Origin: Methylobacterium sp. J-090
GTDB lineage: Bacteria; Pseudomonadota; Alphaproteobacteria; Rhizobiales; Beijerinckiaceae
Reading direction: 5' to 3'
Length of the DNA stretch: 50,215 nucleotides
NCBI RefSeq assembly: GCF_022829345.1
Contig: NZ_JAKSXV010000115.1
Span: forward strand, 1-50,215
Positions 27,719 through 34,930 of the stretch are shown piece after piece. Each line of letters starts with the position of its first letter. Positions within the stretch are counted from its first letter, which is position 1. The notes below the pieces were generated by a model, which was given only the letters and a program-made list of their open reading frames with translations, was not told where the DNA came from and searched no databases. The position numbers and the translations under genes are program-made.

Positions 27719-27792
27719 TGGGGGATAGTTTAACGGTAGAACAGTGGACTCTGACTCCTCTAGTCGAGGTTCGAATCCTCGTCCCCCAGCCA
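27719..27792 (+). tRNA. tRNA-Gln (anticodon CTG)
   Basis: A 74-nt tRNA: acceptor TGGGGGA pairs with TCCCCCA, the discriminator is G, and CCA is encoded. The anticodon loop CTCTGAC gives anticodon CTG. The T arm is CGAGG-TTCGAAT-CCTCG. The anticodon stem GTGGA/TCCTC has one U-U mismatch at 28-42. Its 3' 47 bp are duplicated at 49620, marking it as the integration site of the element that follows. Confidence 0.95.
27746..27792. other. Attachment site attL (47-bp core)
   Basis: From GGACTCTGACTCC through the CCA end, this segment is identical to 49620-49666. Identity stops on both sides (T against G before, T against A after). It includes the anticodon loop, T arm and acceptor 3' strand, the usual crossover region for tyrosine recombinases in tRNA genes. 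Confidence 0.92.
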
Positions 27793-27833
27793 TTTGATTT
27801 TACTACGCTTTTCCAGTGTCAGACTGAGAACAT

Positions 27834-28883
27834 TTAGCCCCGGTCGGGAACGCAGTCGGGAAACTGCGTTCTCGATTCGAGCTTCCTGATCGCCGAAATC
27901 GCCAGAGCCGGATCACGGTTCAGGTAGTGGGCATCCAGGATCGATCGCACGTCGTTCAGCGAGTGCCCGGTCAAAGTCGCGATCTCCGCTTCAGAGCATC
28001 CCGCCAGTGCCAGACGGCTGACCGCCGTCCCGCGGATGTCGTGGAACGTCACCCCACTCACGCCGGCCGCTTGGCAGGCCTTGCGCCACGACGAGCGAAA
28101 TCCGTCGCTGGTCCAGGGCCGACCTTCCGAGTTCACGAGGATCACCGGGCTTTTGCGGGGCGTGGCCGCCAAGGCCTCCCGCAGTACCTCGCTGACGGGG
28201 ATGACCACGCGGGCGCCGGTCTTGCTCTGCTTCAACCGGATCGTCTCGCCATCGAAGGCCGACCAGGGGAGCCGCAAGAGGTCGCCCTGGCGCTGTCCGG
28301 TCCAGAGCGCCAGGATGAGGGGCAAGCGCAGGTGCGCCGGTGCCTTGGCGAGGAACGCTGTCTCGTCAGCCGCGGTCCACACCTTGTCGGTGCGCTGCGC
28401 TCGATACAGGCGACCACCCTTTTCGCAGGGGTTCACCAGCACGTGGCCACGATCCAGCGCCCACGACAGGACCCGCGCCAGCACGCTCCAGGCATAGTCG
28501 GCTTGGCGGCGGGACCGCACGGCAAGCCGGTCGCGCCACGCCATGAACTCGCCGCGTATCCGCCGATCCGTCAGGGCGCCGAGGGGCAGGTCGCCGAACT
28601 CGGCCTCGATGCCCTTGATGTGCCGGATGTAGTCCTTCCGGGTGATCTCGCTCCGGCCCTGAAACTCAGCGCTGGCCTGATAGCCCTTGAGGATCGAGAA
28701 CATCACCCCGGCGGCCGGCTTCTTCCGCTCAGCCACGGCGGCGTTGTAGCTCGCCATGAACTCGGGTGTGCCCGGGTGGCCTTCGATCCGCGGGCCGCCT
28801 TTCCAGGCGTACCAGTACGTCCGCTTGGTGCCGTCGCTCAGCACCTTCGTCCGTGAATTGAGACCCTTCAACCTAACGCGCAT
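27834..28883 (-). CDS. int: Tyrosine recombinase (phage integrase)
   Basis: A 349-aa integrase. The N-terminal arm-binding region is followed by a core-binding SAM-like domain (about 60-155) and the catalytic domain. The active-site residues are visible: Arg198 (TGQRQGD), Lys221, H281-x-x-R284 (HDIRG), His307 (TGHSL) and Tyr320 (AHYLNRD). It ends 41 bp inside attL, so it almost certainly uses the tRNA-Gln site. It overlaps the preceding small gene by 11 bp and is the last gene of a leftward operon that begins near 30860. Confidence 0.95.
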   Translation of the reverse strand: MRVRLKGLNSRTKVLSDGTKRTYWYAWKGGPRIEGHPGTPEFMASYNAAVAERKKPAAGVMFSILKGYQASAEFQGRSEITRKDYIRHIKGIEAEFGDLPLGALTDRRIRGEFMAWRDRLAVRSRRQADYAWSVLARVLSWALDRGHVLVNPCEKGGRLYRAQRTDKVWTAADETAFLAKAPAHLRLPLILALWTGQRQGDLLRLPWSAFDGETIRLKQSKTGARVVIPVSEVLREALAATPRKSPVILVNSEGRPWTSDGFRSSWRKACQAAGVSGVTFHDIRGTAVSRLALAGCSEAEIATLTGHSLNDVRSILDAHYLNRDPALAISAIRKLESRTQFPDCVPDRG

Positions 28884-29061
28884 CGCGCTTCGCCCTCCAT
28901 GCGTCGAACTCGGACGCCGAATCCTTCGGAGCGTCCTCGCTGGAGTAGAGCACGATCTTTCCGCCCTCGATTTCGACCCGGCCTACCTTCAGGCCGGCGG
29001 CCTGTGCGCCCTTCACGGCGCGGGCGATGGCGGCTTGGGTGATGACCTGTCGACGCTGCAT
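28873..29061 (-). CDS. Small hypothetical protein upstream of int
   Basis: A 62-aa ORF. Residues 1-20 form a basic helix (MQRRQVITQAAIARAVKGAQ), then a strand pair (LKVGRVEIEGGKIVLYSS) and a charged tail. Small proteins of this form are frequent just upstream of integrases in Rhizobiales elements, and an excisionase role is possible but not shown. It sits 3 bp from the MerR-like gene and overlaps int, so it is in the same transcript. Confidence 0.65.
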   Translation of the reverse strand: MQRRQVITQAAIARAVKGAQAAGLKVGRVEIEGGKIVLYSSEDAPKDSASEFDAWRAKRDAR

Positions 29062-29064
29062 CGC

Positions 29065-29628
29065 TCAGCCCTGCTCCTCGCCCCAGCGCTCGGCACGAAG
29101 ATCGGCGATGTACTTCTCGAATGCCGCGATGCCTTCGGTAACGTTGCCAGGGTAGGGCGGGCGATCGGATGCGCCTTCCTTCTCGATCTGGGCACGCACG
29201 CGGGGCCACAGATCATCGAACAACGGCCAGCAGCGAACTTGAATGCTCACCAGGGTGTCCGCGCTGTCGACTTCGACGAACTGCCCGTCCCGGTTGCGAG
29301 AGAAGAAGAGCGTTCCTGGGTAGGCGAACAGCGGCTCCCGATCTGGGCCGTACCCATCATTGATCATGGCGCTGAAGGGGCCACGGCTGAAGCGCAGCGC
29401 TCCAGACGCCTGCTCTGGTGTGAAGCCATGCTCGATGAGTGTTTTCACGGCGCTGAGCTTCAGGAGATCGGCGAGCTTGAGGGAAATGGGATAGCCTTTT
29501 CCTCGCGGGCGATTGGGGAAGAGGTCGTAGCGCTTGAGGTAATTGCCGACCTGAACCGTGCTCATGCCGACGAGCTCAGCGGTGACGTTGCGGTCGAACG
29601 CCCAGGCCGCAATCTGCGAGTGTTCCAT
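29065..29628 (-). CDS. MerR-like HTH regulator
   Basis: A 187-aa protein. An N-terminal winged-helix segment (VTAELVGMSTVQVGNYLKRYDLFPNRPRGKGYPISLKLADLLKLSAVKTL) resembles MerR-type DNA-binding domains. The rest (about 90-187) has no recognised domain and lacks the long MerR dimer helix. ATG 29628 has AAGGATG upstream. Two GACC-N5-GGTC sites lie in the 78-bp gap before it, a likely autoregulatory operator. It may control excision of the element. Confidence 0.72.
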   Translation of the reverse strand: MEHSQIAAWAFDRNVTAELVGMSTVQVGNYLKRYDLFPNRPRGKGYPISLKLADLLKLSAVKTLIEHGFTPEQASGALRFSRGPFSAMINDGYGPDREPLFAYPGTLFFSRNRDGQFVEVDSADTLVSIQVRCWPLFDDLWPRVRAQIEKEGASDRPPYPGNVTEGIAAFEKYIADLRAERWGEEQG

Positions 29629-29643
29629 GACCCATCCTTAGAA

Positions 29644-29695
29644 GACCACAAAGGTCATACGCTGGAAGACGCGCAGCGTAAAGACCCTTGTGGTC
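29644..29695. promoter_or_regulatory. Paired operator, two GACC-N5-GGTC sites
   Basis: GACCACAAAGGTC (29644-29656) and GACCCTTGTGGTC (29683-29695) are each palindromic. They are also 12/13 inverted copies of each other, with centres 39 bp apart. They fill the gap upstream of the MerR-like gene and downstream of the acidic small protein gene, so binding there could control the int end of the operon separately. Confidence 0.6.
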
Positions 29696-29706
29696 GTTCC
29701 ATGCAC

Positions 29707-29955
29707 TCAAACCTCGAGGTCTCGGCTTCCGCCTCGGAACCAGCCGACCTGAGAGATTTGTTGCTCGAGCGCCCCCAGCGACGGCTCGTCGTCGGCATCG
29801 GGCTCGAGATCCGCGTCGCCGTCCGTCGCGTCGAGCAGGGCGACGATGCGATCGACGACGTCGAGGGCAAGCTCGGCCAGGCGCTCGAACTCCTCGCGGG
29901 GGATGGTAGCGGATGGGACGCGGCGGCTGGCCGGAAAGCGAACGACATTCGTCAT
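29707..29955 (-). CDS. Small acidic hypothetical protein
   Basis: An 82-aa protein: basic start (VVRFPASRRVPSATIP), one amphipathic helix (REEFERLAELALDVVDRIVALLDATDG), then an acidic stretch (DADLEPDADDEPS) and a short helix. No domain is recognised; such acidic small proteins are common in early regions of mobile elements and can be DNA mimics, but there is no evidence for that here. Its ATG overlaps the preceding gene's stop by 4 bp. Confidence 0.62.
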   Translation of the reverse strand: MTNVVRFPASRRVPSATIPREEFERLAELALDVVDRIVALLDATDGDADLEPDADDEPSLGALEQQISQVGWFRGGSRDLEV

Positions 29956-30494
29956 CGGACCACCTCCGGAGAGAGGAAGGCCAGCGTGTCATTTACGCCC
30001 GACATGTAGCGGCTTGCGCAGGAGCCCTCTCGATCGATGCCGGTCATTGCGCAGAGCGCTGCAGCAACCGAATGAAGACAGCGCTCGCCACGGCTGCCAG
30101 CTGCTTCACGGATCGTAGGATCTGCCCCCGTCGTAACCAGATCGAACGCATCGAACGCCACAGCAAGCTGCGTGAGTATGCCGGCCGGTGATGCTGCCCG
30201 TGCGTAGCTGATGGCCAACTCCAGCTCGTCGATTCGATGCCTGTAGTGGCACTCCATCGGCTCATGAGTCGCCCTGTTTGCGTCGGTGGTCAGATCATCG
30301 AGCGCGAACAGAGCAGCCCATGTTTTCTCCAGAAACTCACCGAGCTTTGCCGCGGCGCAGGTGGCGGGGACCGCTTCTCCGAGTGCGTTGGGTGCCGCAT
30401 GAAGCCGGCGCTCTGCCGATTCCCGTGAAGCCCTGGCACGCTGCTTCAAGCCTGCAGGTCCGTCTTCGGGGGCGATCTTTCGTGCTGTGCTCAT
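29952..30494 (-). CDS. Hypothetical protein of the int operon
   Basis: A 180-aa mostly helical protein from ATG 30494. An N-terminal basic segment (ARKIAPEDGPAGLKQRARASRESAERRLHAAP) is followed by long helices (KLGEFLEKTWAALFALDDLTTDANRA, HRIDELELAISYARAASPAGILTQLAVAFDAFDLV). The last 60 residues contain three Cys. No family is recognised. It is translationally coupled to the acidic protein downstream. Confidence 0.62.
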   Translation of the reverse strand: MSTARKIAPEDGPAGLKQRARASRESAERRLHAAPNALGEAVPATCAAAKLGEFLEKTWAALFALDDLTTDANRATHEPMECHYRHRIDELELAISYARAASPAGILTQLAVAFDAFDLVTTGADPTIREAAGSRGERCLHSVAAALCAMTGIDREGSCASRYMSGVNDTLAFLSPEVVR

Positions 30495-30505
30495 GATCAC
30501 CCCCC

Positions 30506-30763
30506 TCAAGCCAGGTGCACGAAGCCGTAGGCGAACACGCCCCCGGCGATGATGAGGAGGGCAGACACGAGGTCGCCGAGCTGGTCGAGGAAGCGCGGGG
30601 CGCGGACGTGGGCAGTGTCCGGCCGGACGGGGGCCGTGACGCGCCAATCCTCAGCGCTGTCCGGGGTGTGCTCGTTGGCCTCCAGGATCGGGGCCTGACG
30701 GGCGTAGAGGCCCTCTGATGGCCGGCGCTTGAGATGCAAAGGGGCGAGCGAGGGCATTGCCAT
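30506..30763 (-). CDS. Small membrane protein, first gene of the int operon
   Basis: An 85-aa protein with a soluble N-terminus and one C-terminal membrane span (LGDLVSALLIIAGGVFAYGFVHLA), so tail-anchored in form. I chose ATG 30763 because GGAG lies about 10 bp upstream; an in-frame ATG at 30799 lacks a ribosome-binding site. It is about 100 bp downstream of a promoter with a perfect TTGACA box and the 19-bp operator. Confidence 0.6.
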   Translation of the reverse strand: MAMPSLAPLHLKRRPSEGLYARQAPILEANEHTPDSAEDWRVTAPVRPDTAHVRAPRFLDQLGDLVSALLIIAGGVFAYGFVHLA

Positions 30764-30855
30764 AACCGGTGTGCTCCGGGGCTGAGGGGTTGCGAGCATG
30801 ATTGGAGATGCGACCGCCTTGGCGGGTCGCCATTTTGCTTGCGTTCAGCAGCGAT

Positions 30856-30900
30856 TTCGCTACTATGTAGCGAACATACGCACTGGAATCGCAGTGTCAA
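30856..30900. promoter_or_regulatory. Divergent promoters with 19-bp palindromic operator
   Basis: TTCGCTAC-TAT-GTAGCGAA (30856-30874) is a perfect palindrome with a 3-bp centre. A leftward promoter is seen as TTGACA (complement of 30895-30900), a 16-bp spacer and TATGTT (complement of 30873-30878). On the right-hand strand TACTAT (30861-30866) can act as a -10 for the XRE gene. The operator covers both start regions, as expected for an XRE/CI-like repressor switch. Confidence 0.65.
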
Positions 30901-30925
30901 CGCAAATTCGCAACGGAGACGCGAT

Positions 30926-31162
30926 TTGACTCCCGCTCAGTGCAAGATGGCTCGTGCCGGGCTGGGTATTGGCGTCCGTGAGCTCGCAGAGCAGGCTCAA
31001 GTTTCGACGAATACGGTCTCGCGGTTTGAGGCAGGCGAAGAGCTGAAGGAGCGCACCGTCACGGCTCTACGCTCCGCCCTCGAAGCGGCCGGCGTTGAGT
31101 TCATCCCAGAGAATGGCAGCGGGCCTGGGGTCCGTTTGCGGAAGACAGCAGCGGCGATCTGA
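30926..31162 (+). CDS. XRE-family repressor-like HTH protein
   Basis: A 78-aa protein that is little more than an XRE/Cro-CI helix-turn-helix (LTPAQCKMARAGLGIGVRELAEQAQVSTNTVSRFEAGEELK) with a short tail (AAGVEFIPENGSGPGVRLRK). I chose TTG 30926, with GGAG 8 bp upstream; the frame is open upstream but the extra residues are not domain-like. It faces the int operon across the palindromic operator, so it is the likely master repressor of the element. A diverged copy of its tail lies at 31490. Confidence 0.8.
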   Translation: MTPAQCKMARAGLGIGVRELAEQAQVSTNTVSRFEAGEELKERTVTALRSALEAAGVEFIPENGSGPGVRLRKTAAAI

Positions 31163-31199
31163 TGCTGACCGAGCATCTGAAGGCGAAGGGCTACCTGAA

Positions 31200-31484
31200 A
31201 TGAGATCTCTCTCGTGGGCCACCTTGATGGTCGTCGCGTTCGCCGGCAACGCGTTCGCACAAGACATTCCAATTCAGCGTGACCTCAAGCGTATGGACCG
31301 CATCGACAGGCGACTCGACCGCGAGAATACAGGCCGGCGGATCGATCCGAACGTCACACCTGATAACCCAGATGGGGTCGTGGGCTTCGACGGGCCGCCC
31401 TCTAACTATGGTGATCCGGGTGTCATCGGTGACGGCGTCCTGCCACCTGGGTCACCCGCAGATAGCGACGACGATTGGGATTAG
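31200..31484 (+). CDS. Small secreted acidic protein
   Basis: A 94-aa protein from ATG 31200. It has a textbook signal peptide (MRSLSWATLMVVAFAGNAFA, cleaved before QDIPI). The mature part has a charged helix (RDLKRMDRIDRRLDREN) and a Gly/Pro/Asp-rich tail (PDGVVGFDGPPSNYGDPGVIGDG). It probably works in the periplasm; no function is known. It sits between the repressor gene and a fragment of a second repressor-like gene, which suggests insertion of a cargo gene. Confidence 0.65.
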   Translation: MRSLSWATLMVVAFAGNAFAQDIPIQRDLKRMDRIDRRLDRENTGRRIDPNVTPDNPDGVVGFDGPPSNYGDPGVIGDGVLPPGSPADSDDDWD

Positions 31485-31489
31485 CCCCC

Positions 31490-31579
31490 GCCGGCGTCAT
31501 CTTCATCGAGCAGAATGTTGAGGGGCCAGGCGTGCGGTTACGGAAGAGCACTCAGAGGCAGGCTGTGACACCCGAATGA
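31490..31579 (+). pseudogene. Fragment of a second XRE repressor gene (C-terminal tail)
   Basis: Codons from 31490 read AGVIFIEQNVEGPGVRLRKST, matching the end of the XRE protein at 30926 (AGVEFIPENGSGPGVRLRKT) at most positions. No helix-turn-helix or start codon precedes it. It is a decayed duplicate, now partly overlapping the start of the next gene. Confidence 0.65.
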
Positions 31580-31764
31580 CCGGGCCCTCCTTCGCACGCA
31601 CCGCTCTTACTTTGGCGGGCATCTCCTTCTGCGCCACCGCCGCGGTTTGGTACTTGGTGCAGCCAACTCAGCCTGAGCTCGCCTTCGAGCATGCCATTAT
31701 CGGCGCGTTGTGTGCGTCAATGATCCTGCTCGTCGTAATCCGGAGCAGCACGTGGCTGAAATAG
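31576..31764 (+). CDS. Small two-span membrane protein
   Basis: A 62-aa protein with two hydrophobic spans (ALTLAGISFCATAAVWYLV and HAIIGALCASMILLVVI) joined by a short acidic loop and ending RSSTWLK. No family is recognised. It has the shape of small two-helix toxin, holin-like or immunity proteins of phage elements, but nothing specific supports any of these. Its 3' end overlaps the next gene by 13 bp. Confidence 0.58.
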   Translation: MTGPSFARTALTLAGISFCATAAVWYLVQPTQPELAFEHAIIGALCASMILLVVIRSSTWLK

Positions 31765-32024
31765 GTGACGACCCGGGAACGGAGCCCGCAATCGGTGGGC
31801 CGCCAGCGCGGCTGTCAGAAGTCTCGCGCCTCGCGACGCTCCTCGCCGATCGGGTGCTAGACGCTCAGATTATGAAGCGGCAGGTTCCAGACGATCACGT
31901 CCGCTCACTTCTCGACGCCGGCGTGCTGTTGAGAGAGTACGGTATTGAGCTGCCTTCCCTACTTGGGCAGATTATGCTCGCGGCCGAAAGGCCGGAGCCG
32001 GATATTACCCCAAATGCCGTTTAG
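31752..32024 (+). CDS. Hypothetical small protein
   Basis: A 90-aa protein from GTG 31752 (GGAG 9 bp upstream). It has an acidic/Pro N-terminus (AEIGDDPGTEPAIGGPPARL) and then helices (SEVSRLATLLADRVLDAQIMKRQV, VRSLLDAGVLLREYGIELPSLLGQIMLAAE). No family is recognised. It overlaps the membrane protein gene and is convergent with the TPR lipoprotein gene, sharing 4 bp at the 3' ends. Confidence 0.55.
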   Translation: MAEIGDDPGTEPAIGGPPARLSEVSRLATLLADRVLDAQIMKRQVPDDHVRSLLDAGVLLREYGIELPSLLGQIMLAAERPEPDITPNAV

Positions 32025-32536
32025 AATGGCGCAGATCGCGTCGGACGCTGTGCTAATCCGAGGATCTGAATATTGTTGAGAATGACAGAGTTGCTAGGGT
32101 CTAGAATACGAGCACGCTCAAACTGCTCAAGAGCACGCTTACCGTTTCCCCGCAGCATGAATGAGTAGCCGCGATTATTGACGATCTCTAGGGTTTCACC
32201 GATAAGTGAAGTGGCTTGTTCATAGGCGCGATCAGCAAGTTCGTATCGTCCAAGATTGTCGTACGCAGCCGCAAGACCAAGCCAGGAACTTGCATCCTTA
32301 TCATTACGCTGAACTGCTTCGCGGAAGTTGCGTTCAGCCAAGCCGCTATTTCCAGCAGCAAGATTTATGCGGCCGACGTTGTAGAGCTCATTCGCAGCAG
32401 GCAATGTCGCCTCGACGCCCGGCACCACTGCAATCCCTTGATCTGAGCCAGTCTGACATCCAGCAAGTAAGATTCCCAGCACTACAGTTGGGACGATCGA
32501 ACCAATTGCATTACAACTGCCGATTGATAAATCTCT
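32021..32536 (-). CDS. TPR-repeat lipoprotein
   Basis: A 171-aa protein whose start is taken as GTG 32536 so that a lipoprotein signal (SIVPTVVLGILLAGCQTG) is placed correctly. The mature part holds about three TPR units (LYNVGRINLAAGNSGLAERNFREAV, WLGLAAAYDNLGRYELADRAYEQA, YSFMLRGNGKRALEQFERARILDPSN), similar to TadD-like pilotins. TPR lipoproteins scaffold secretion or envelope complexes; none is encoded nearby. G+C is lower than in the chromosome, a sign of foreign origin. A longer start at 32584 is possible. Confidence 0.75.
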   Translation of the reverse strand, partial: RDLSIGSCNAIGSIVPTVVLGILLAGCQTGSDQGIAVVPGVEATLPAANELYNVGRINLAAGNSGLAERNFREAVQRNDKDASSWLGLAAAYDNLGRYELADRAYEQATSLIGETLEIVNNRGYSFMLRGNGKRALEQFERARILDPSNSVILNNIQILGLAQRPTRSAPF

Positions 32537-32667
32537 CACGCTTTGTTTTCCAACGCGCCAACACCCAGCTAGGCTGTTGGGCAAGCATGGCTGTCGAGTA
32601 CGGCAGCACCCAGGCTAGTTGAAGGCGAAAGGAAGCGGGGTGGCTCTCCACCCCGCCCGTTGATGCC

Positions 32668-33555
32668 TTATCGGACGACGCCGTTCGCCCCATTCGGGAA
32701 GAACCCGCCCGGCTGAGCAGTACCGCTGCCATAGACGATCGCCAGAACCTGCGCCGGTGTCCGGCTGTAAGCGATGCCATTGACGTCGGCCGGAACCAAA
32801 TCCGGGGTGGCCGAGGTCCCGATGCCAAAATCGATGTCGCTGGGACCGTCGAAATAGTCGCGCAGATCCGAGATCTGCTGGGCCTGCTGGTAGAGACCGC
32901 GCGTGGCCAGCACCGTGCGGATCAGACCCGCATGATACGCCTCGACGGCGAGGATGCCCGCGGTGGCCTCCAGGAACTCGTTGTTCCGGATCAGCGGGGA
33001 GCCGCCCTTGTAGGCAGTCACGCCGACATCTTCGAACACGAAGGCCGCGAGAAGGAAGTTCGTCTCGTTGGCGAAGGCGTCGAAGGTGTTGCCGAGGCCG
33101 GAGAAGCGGGCCAGGGTGTTGAAGCTGTCGACGAAGTTGATCGCCGGACGGGCGACACGGCTGCTACCGAGGATCGCACGCAGGAAGCGGACGTGGTTTT
33201 CCTCATCCGCCGCGATCTCGTTGGCATAACCGCGCAGAAGCGGTGTGGTGAAGTCGACCGGTCGTCCGCCCGTGACGGCACCGAGGGTGCCGGTACCCGT
33301 GATATCGGCATCGGCGAGACCGCGACCGAAGGCGGCGCGGAGATAGAACTCCGCCTCGAGGTATTCGAGATTCAGCGCGAAGTTGAAAACCTCGGCGGCG
33401 CCGACGCTCTGCGCTTCGGCCGGTGCCGTTCCGCCGGCGGTGAGAAGTGCTGCTCCTGCAGCGCCCAAACCGAGGGTCCGCATGAACGCGCGGCGTCCGG
33501 TTTCGTAGTCAAAGGCCGTGGTGTTTGACTGTGTTGTGGGGGTGGTATCTGACAT
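32668..33555 (-). CDS. Tat-exported ferritin-like protein (desiccation-related family), copy 1
   Basis: A 295-aa protein: Tat signal (GRRAFMRTLGLGAAGAALL), then a ferritin-like four-helix domain with carboxylate/His motifs (FALNLEYLEAEFYLRAA, DEENHVRFLRAIL, FVFEDVGVTAYKG, LAVEAYHAGLIRT). A conserved tail (RDYFDGPSDID, and FFPNGANGVVR) follows. It resembles the plant/bacterial desiccation-related PCC13-62 group, exported to the periplasm. ATG 33555 has AGGA 10 bp upstream. The paralogue next to it shares the same ends, so the pair arose by tandem duplication. It is cargo within the element. Confidence 0.85.
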   Translation of the reverse strand: MSDTTPTTQSNTTAFDYETGRRAFMRTLGLGAAGAALLTAGGTAPAEAQSVGAAEVFNFALNLEYLEAEFYLRAAFGRGLADADITGTGTLGAVTGGRPVDFTTPLLRGYANEIAADEENHVRFLRAILGSSRVARPAINFVDSFNTLARFSGLGNTFDAFANETNFLLAAFVFEDVGVTAYKGGSPLIRNNEFLEATAGILAVEAYHAGLIRTVLATRGLYQQAQQISDLRDYFDGPSDIDFGIGTSATPDLVPADVNGIAYSRTPAQVLAIVYGSGTAQPGGFFPNGANGVVR

Positions 33556-33617
33556 GGCGCTCATTCCTGGGATGTGGTGTTGCGTCGGTTGGACTGCCGT
33601 TTCCATGGAATGCCGGA

Positions 33618-34532
33618 TTATCGAATGACGCCGTTGAGGCCATTCGGGAAGAAGCCGCCGGGCTGACCGTTCGTGGTGCCGTAGGCGATGTTGCGGACCT
33701 GCTCGGGCGTGCGGCTGAAGGCGATGCTGTTGGCGTCGGCCGGAACGATGTTGACCTGCTGGGCCGTACCGATGCCCTGGTCGATGTCGCTGGGGCCGTC
33801 GAAATAGTCACGCAGATCGGACACCTGCTGCGCCTGAGTGAACTGCCCCCGTTGTGCGAGCAGGGTCCGCAGGATGCCGGCCTGGTAGCCCTCCGTGGCG
33901 ATGAACCCGGCCGCGGCTTCCAAAAATTCGTTGTTGCGGATGAGCGGCGAGGCGCCCTTCAGGGCTGTGACGCAGACATCCTCGAGGACGAAGGCGGCGA
34001 GCAGGAAGTTGTTGTCGCTGGCGAAGGCATCGAAAGTTCCCGTCGACGGGACGAGGCCGGCGAAGCGGGCAAAGACCGTAAAGCTGTTGTTGAGATCGAT
34101 GGCCGGACGCGCGATGCGAGCGGCGCCGAGAATCGACCGCAGAAAGCGCGTGTGTCCCACTTCGTCCGCGGAGAACTCCTGGGCAATGGACCGCACGAAC
34201 GGGTCCTGGAACGGCACCGCGTGGCCGCCGACGACCGCACCTTGTGCACCCGTGCCTTCGATATCGCCCGCGCCAAGAGTGGAGCCGTTGAGAGCGTGAA
34301 GGTAGAACTCCGCGCCAAGGTACTCGAAGTTAAGCGCGAAATTAAAGACATCCGCGGCTGACGGGGCAGCGGCCTGCGCGAAAGCGGCACTTGGTGTGCC
34401 CGCCATGATGAGCGCACCAGCAGCACCAAGGCCGAGTGTTCCGAGAAATGCGCGCCGCCCTGCAGCGTAATCAGGAATAGTGTCGATTGTGCTCCCAGGC
34501 ACTTGCGTTGTATCTTGCTGCTGGTAAGTCAT
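33618..34532 (-). CDS. Tat-exported ferritin-like protein (desiccation-related family), copy 2
   Basis: A 304-aa paralogue of the downstream gene with the same layout: Tat signal GRRAFLGTLGLGAAGAL, helices FALNFEYLGAEFYLHAL, SADEVGHTRFLRSIL, FVLEDVCVTALKG, and the tail FFPNGLNGVIR. The fourth motif reads ATEGYQAGILRT, with Gln where copy 1 has His (EAYHAG), so one putative metal ligand is lost. The two may have different metal chemistry or form a heteromer. It starts at ATG 34532, after an AT-rich intergenic region that should hold the promoter for both. Confidence 0.85.
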   Translation of the reverse strand: MTYQQQDTTQVPGSTIDTIPDYAAGRRAFLGTLGLGAAGALIMAGTPSAAFAQAAAPSAADVFNFALNFEYLGAEFYLHALNGSTLGAGDIEGTGAQGAVVGGHAVPFQDPFVRSIAQEFSADEVGHTRFLRSILGAARIARPAIDLNNSFTVFARFAGLVPSTGTFDAFASDNNFLLAAFVLEDVCVTALKGASPLIRNNEFLEAAAGFIATEGYQAGILRTLLAQRGQFTQAQQVSDLRDYFDGPSDIDQGIGTAQQVNIVPADANSIAFSRTPEQVRNIAYGTTNGQPGGFFPNGLNGVIR

Positions 34533-34930
34533 AAATACATTCCATCTACACGGGCGGAAGGATTACGCACTCGATACTCAGCTAGCCCCAATGATGCCAT
34601 TGGCATTGCGATAACGCTTGGAGCTTTGAAGCCCTTATCGTGGATCCTGAGCCTTGAATAGTCCGCAAAACTACAGTTATTAGAATTTGCTCAATTAGAA
34701 TGAATTTCGATTTTGTTCCAAGCTGAAAAAACAAATTTTCGTTAGTTTATATATTGAGCTGTGTTTTATAGCATTTCGAATTAAACATAGCAAAGTGCAT
34801 AAGTTTTGCCCGGGGATACCCTCATCATGTCAGATTTCCCCGGTGGCAGAGGCATCAAACCCTATCGGAAGTGTGCGATAGGGATGAAAGCGTCTCACCG
34901 GCGCGGACTTCATGCGGTAGGAGGATCCCG
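34533..34930. other. AT-rich intergenic region of about 400 bp
   Basis: Strikingly A+T-rich for this genome, above all at 34675-34800. No reading frame has coding character. It separates leftward ferritin-like genes from a rightward small gene, so it probably holds divergent promoters. It would be a natural target for H-NS-like silencing proteins (inference). Confidence 0.55.
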
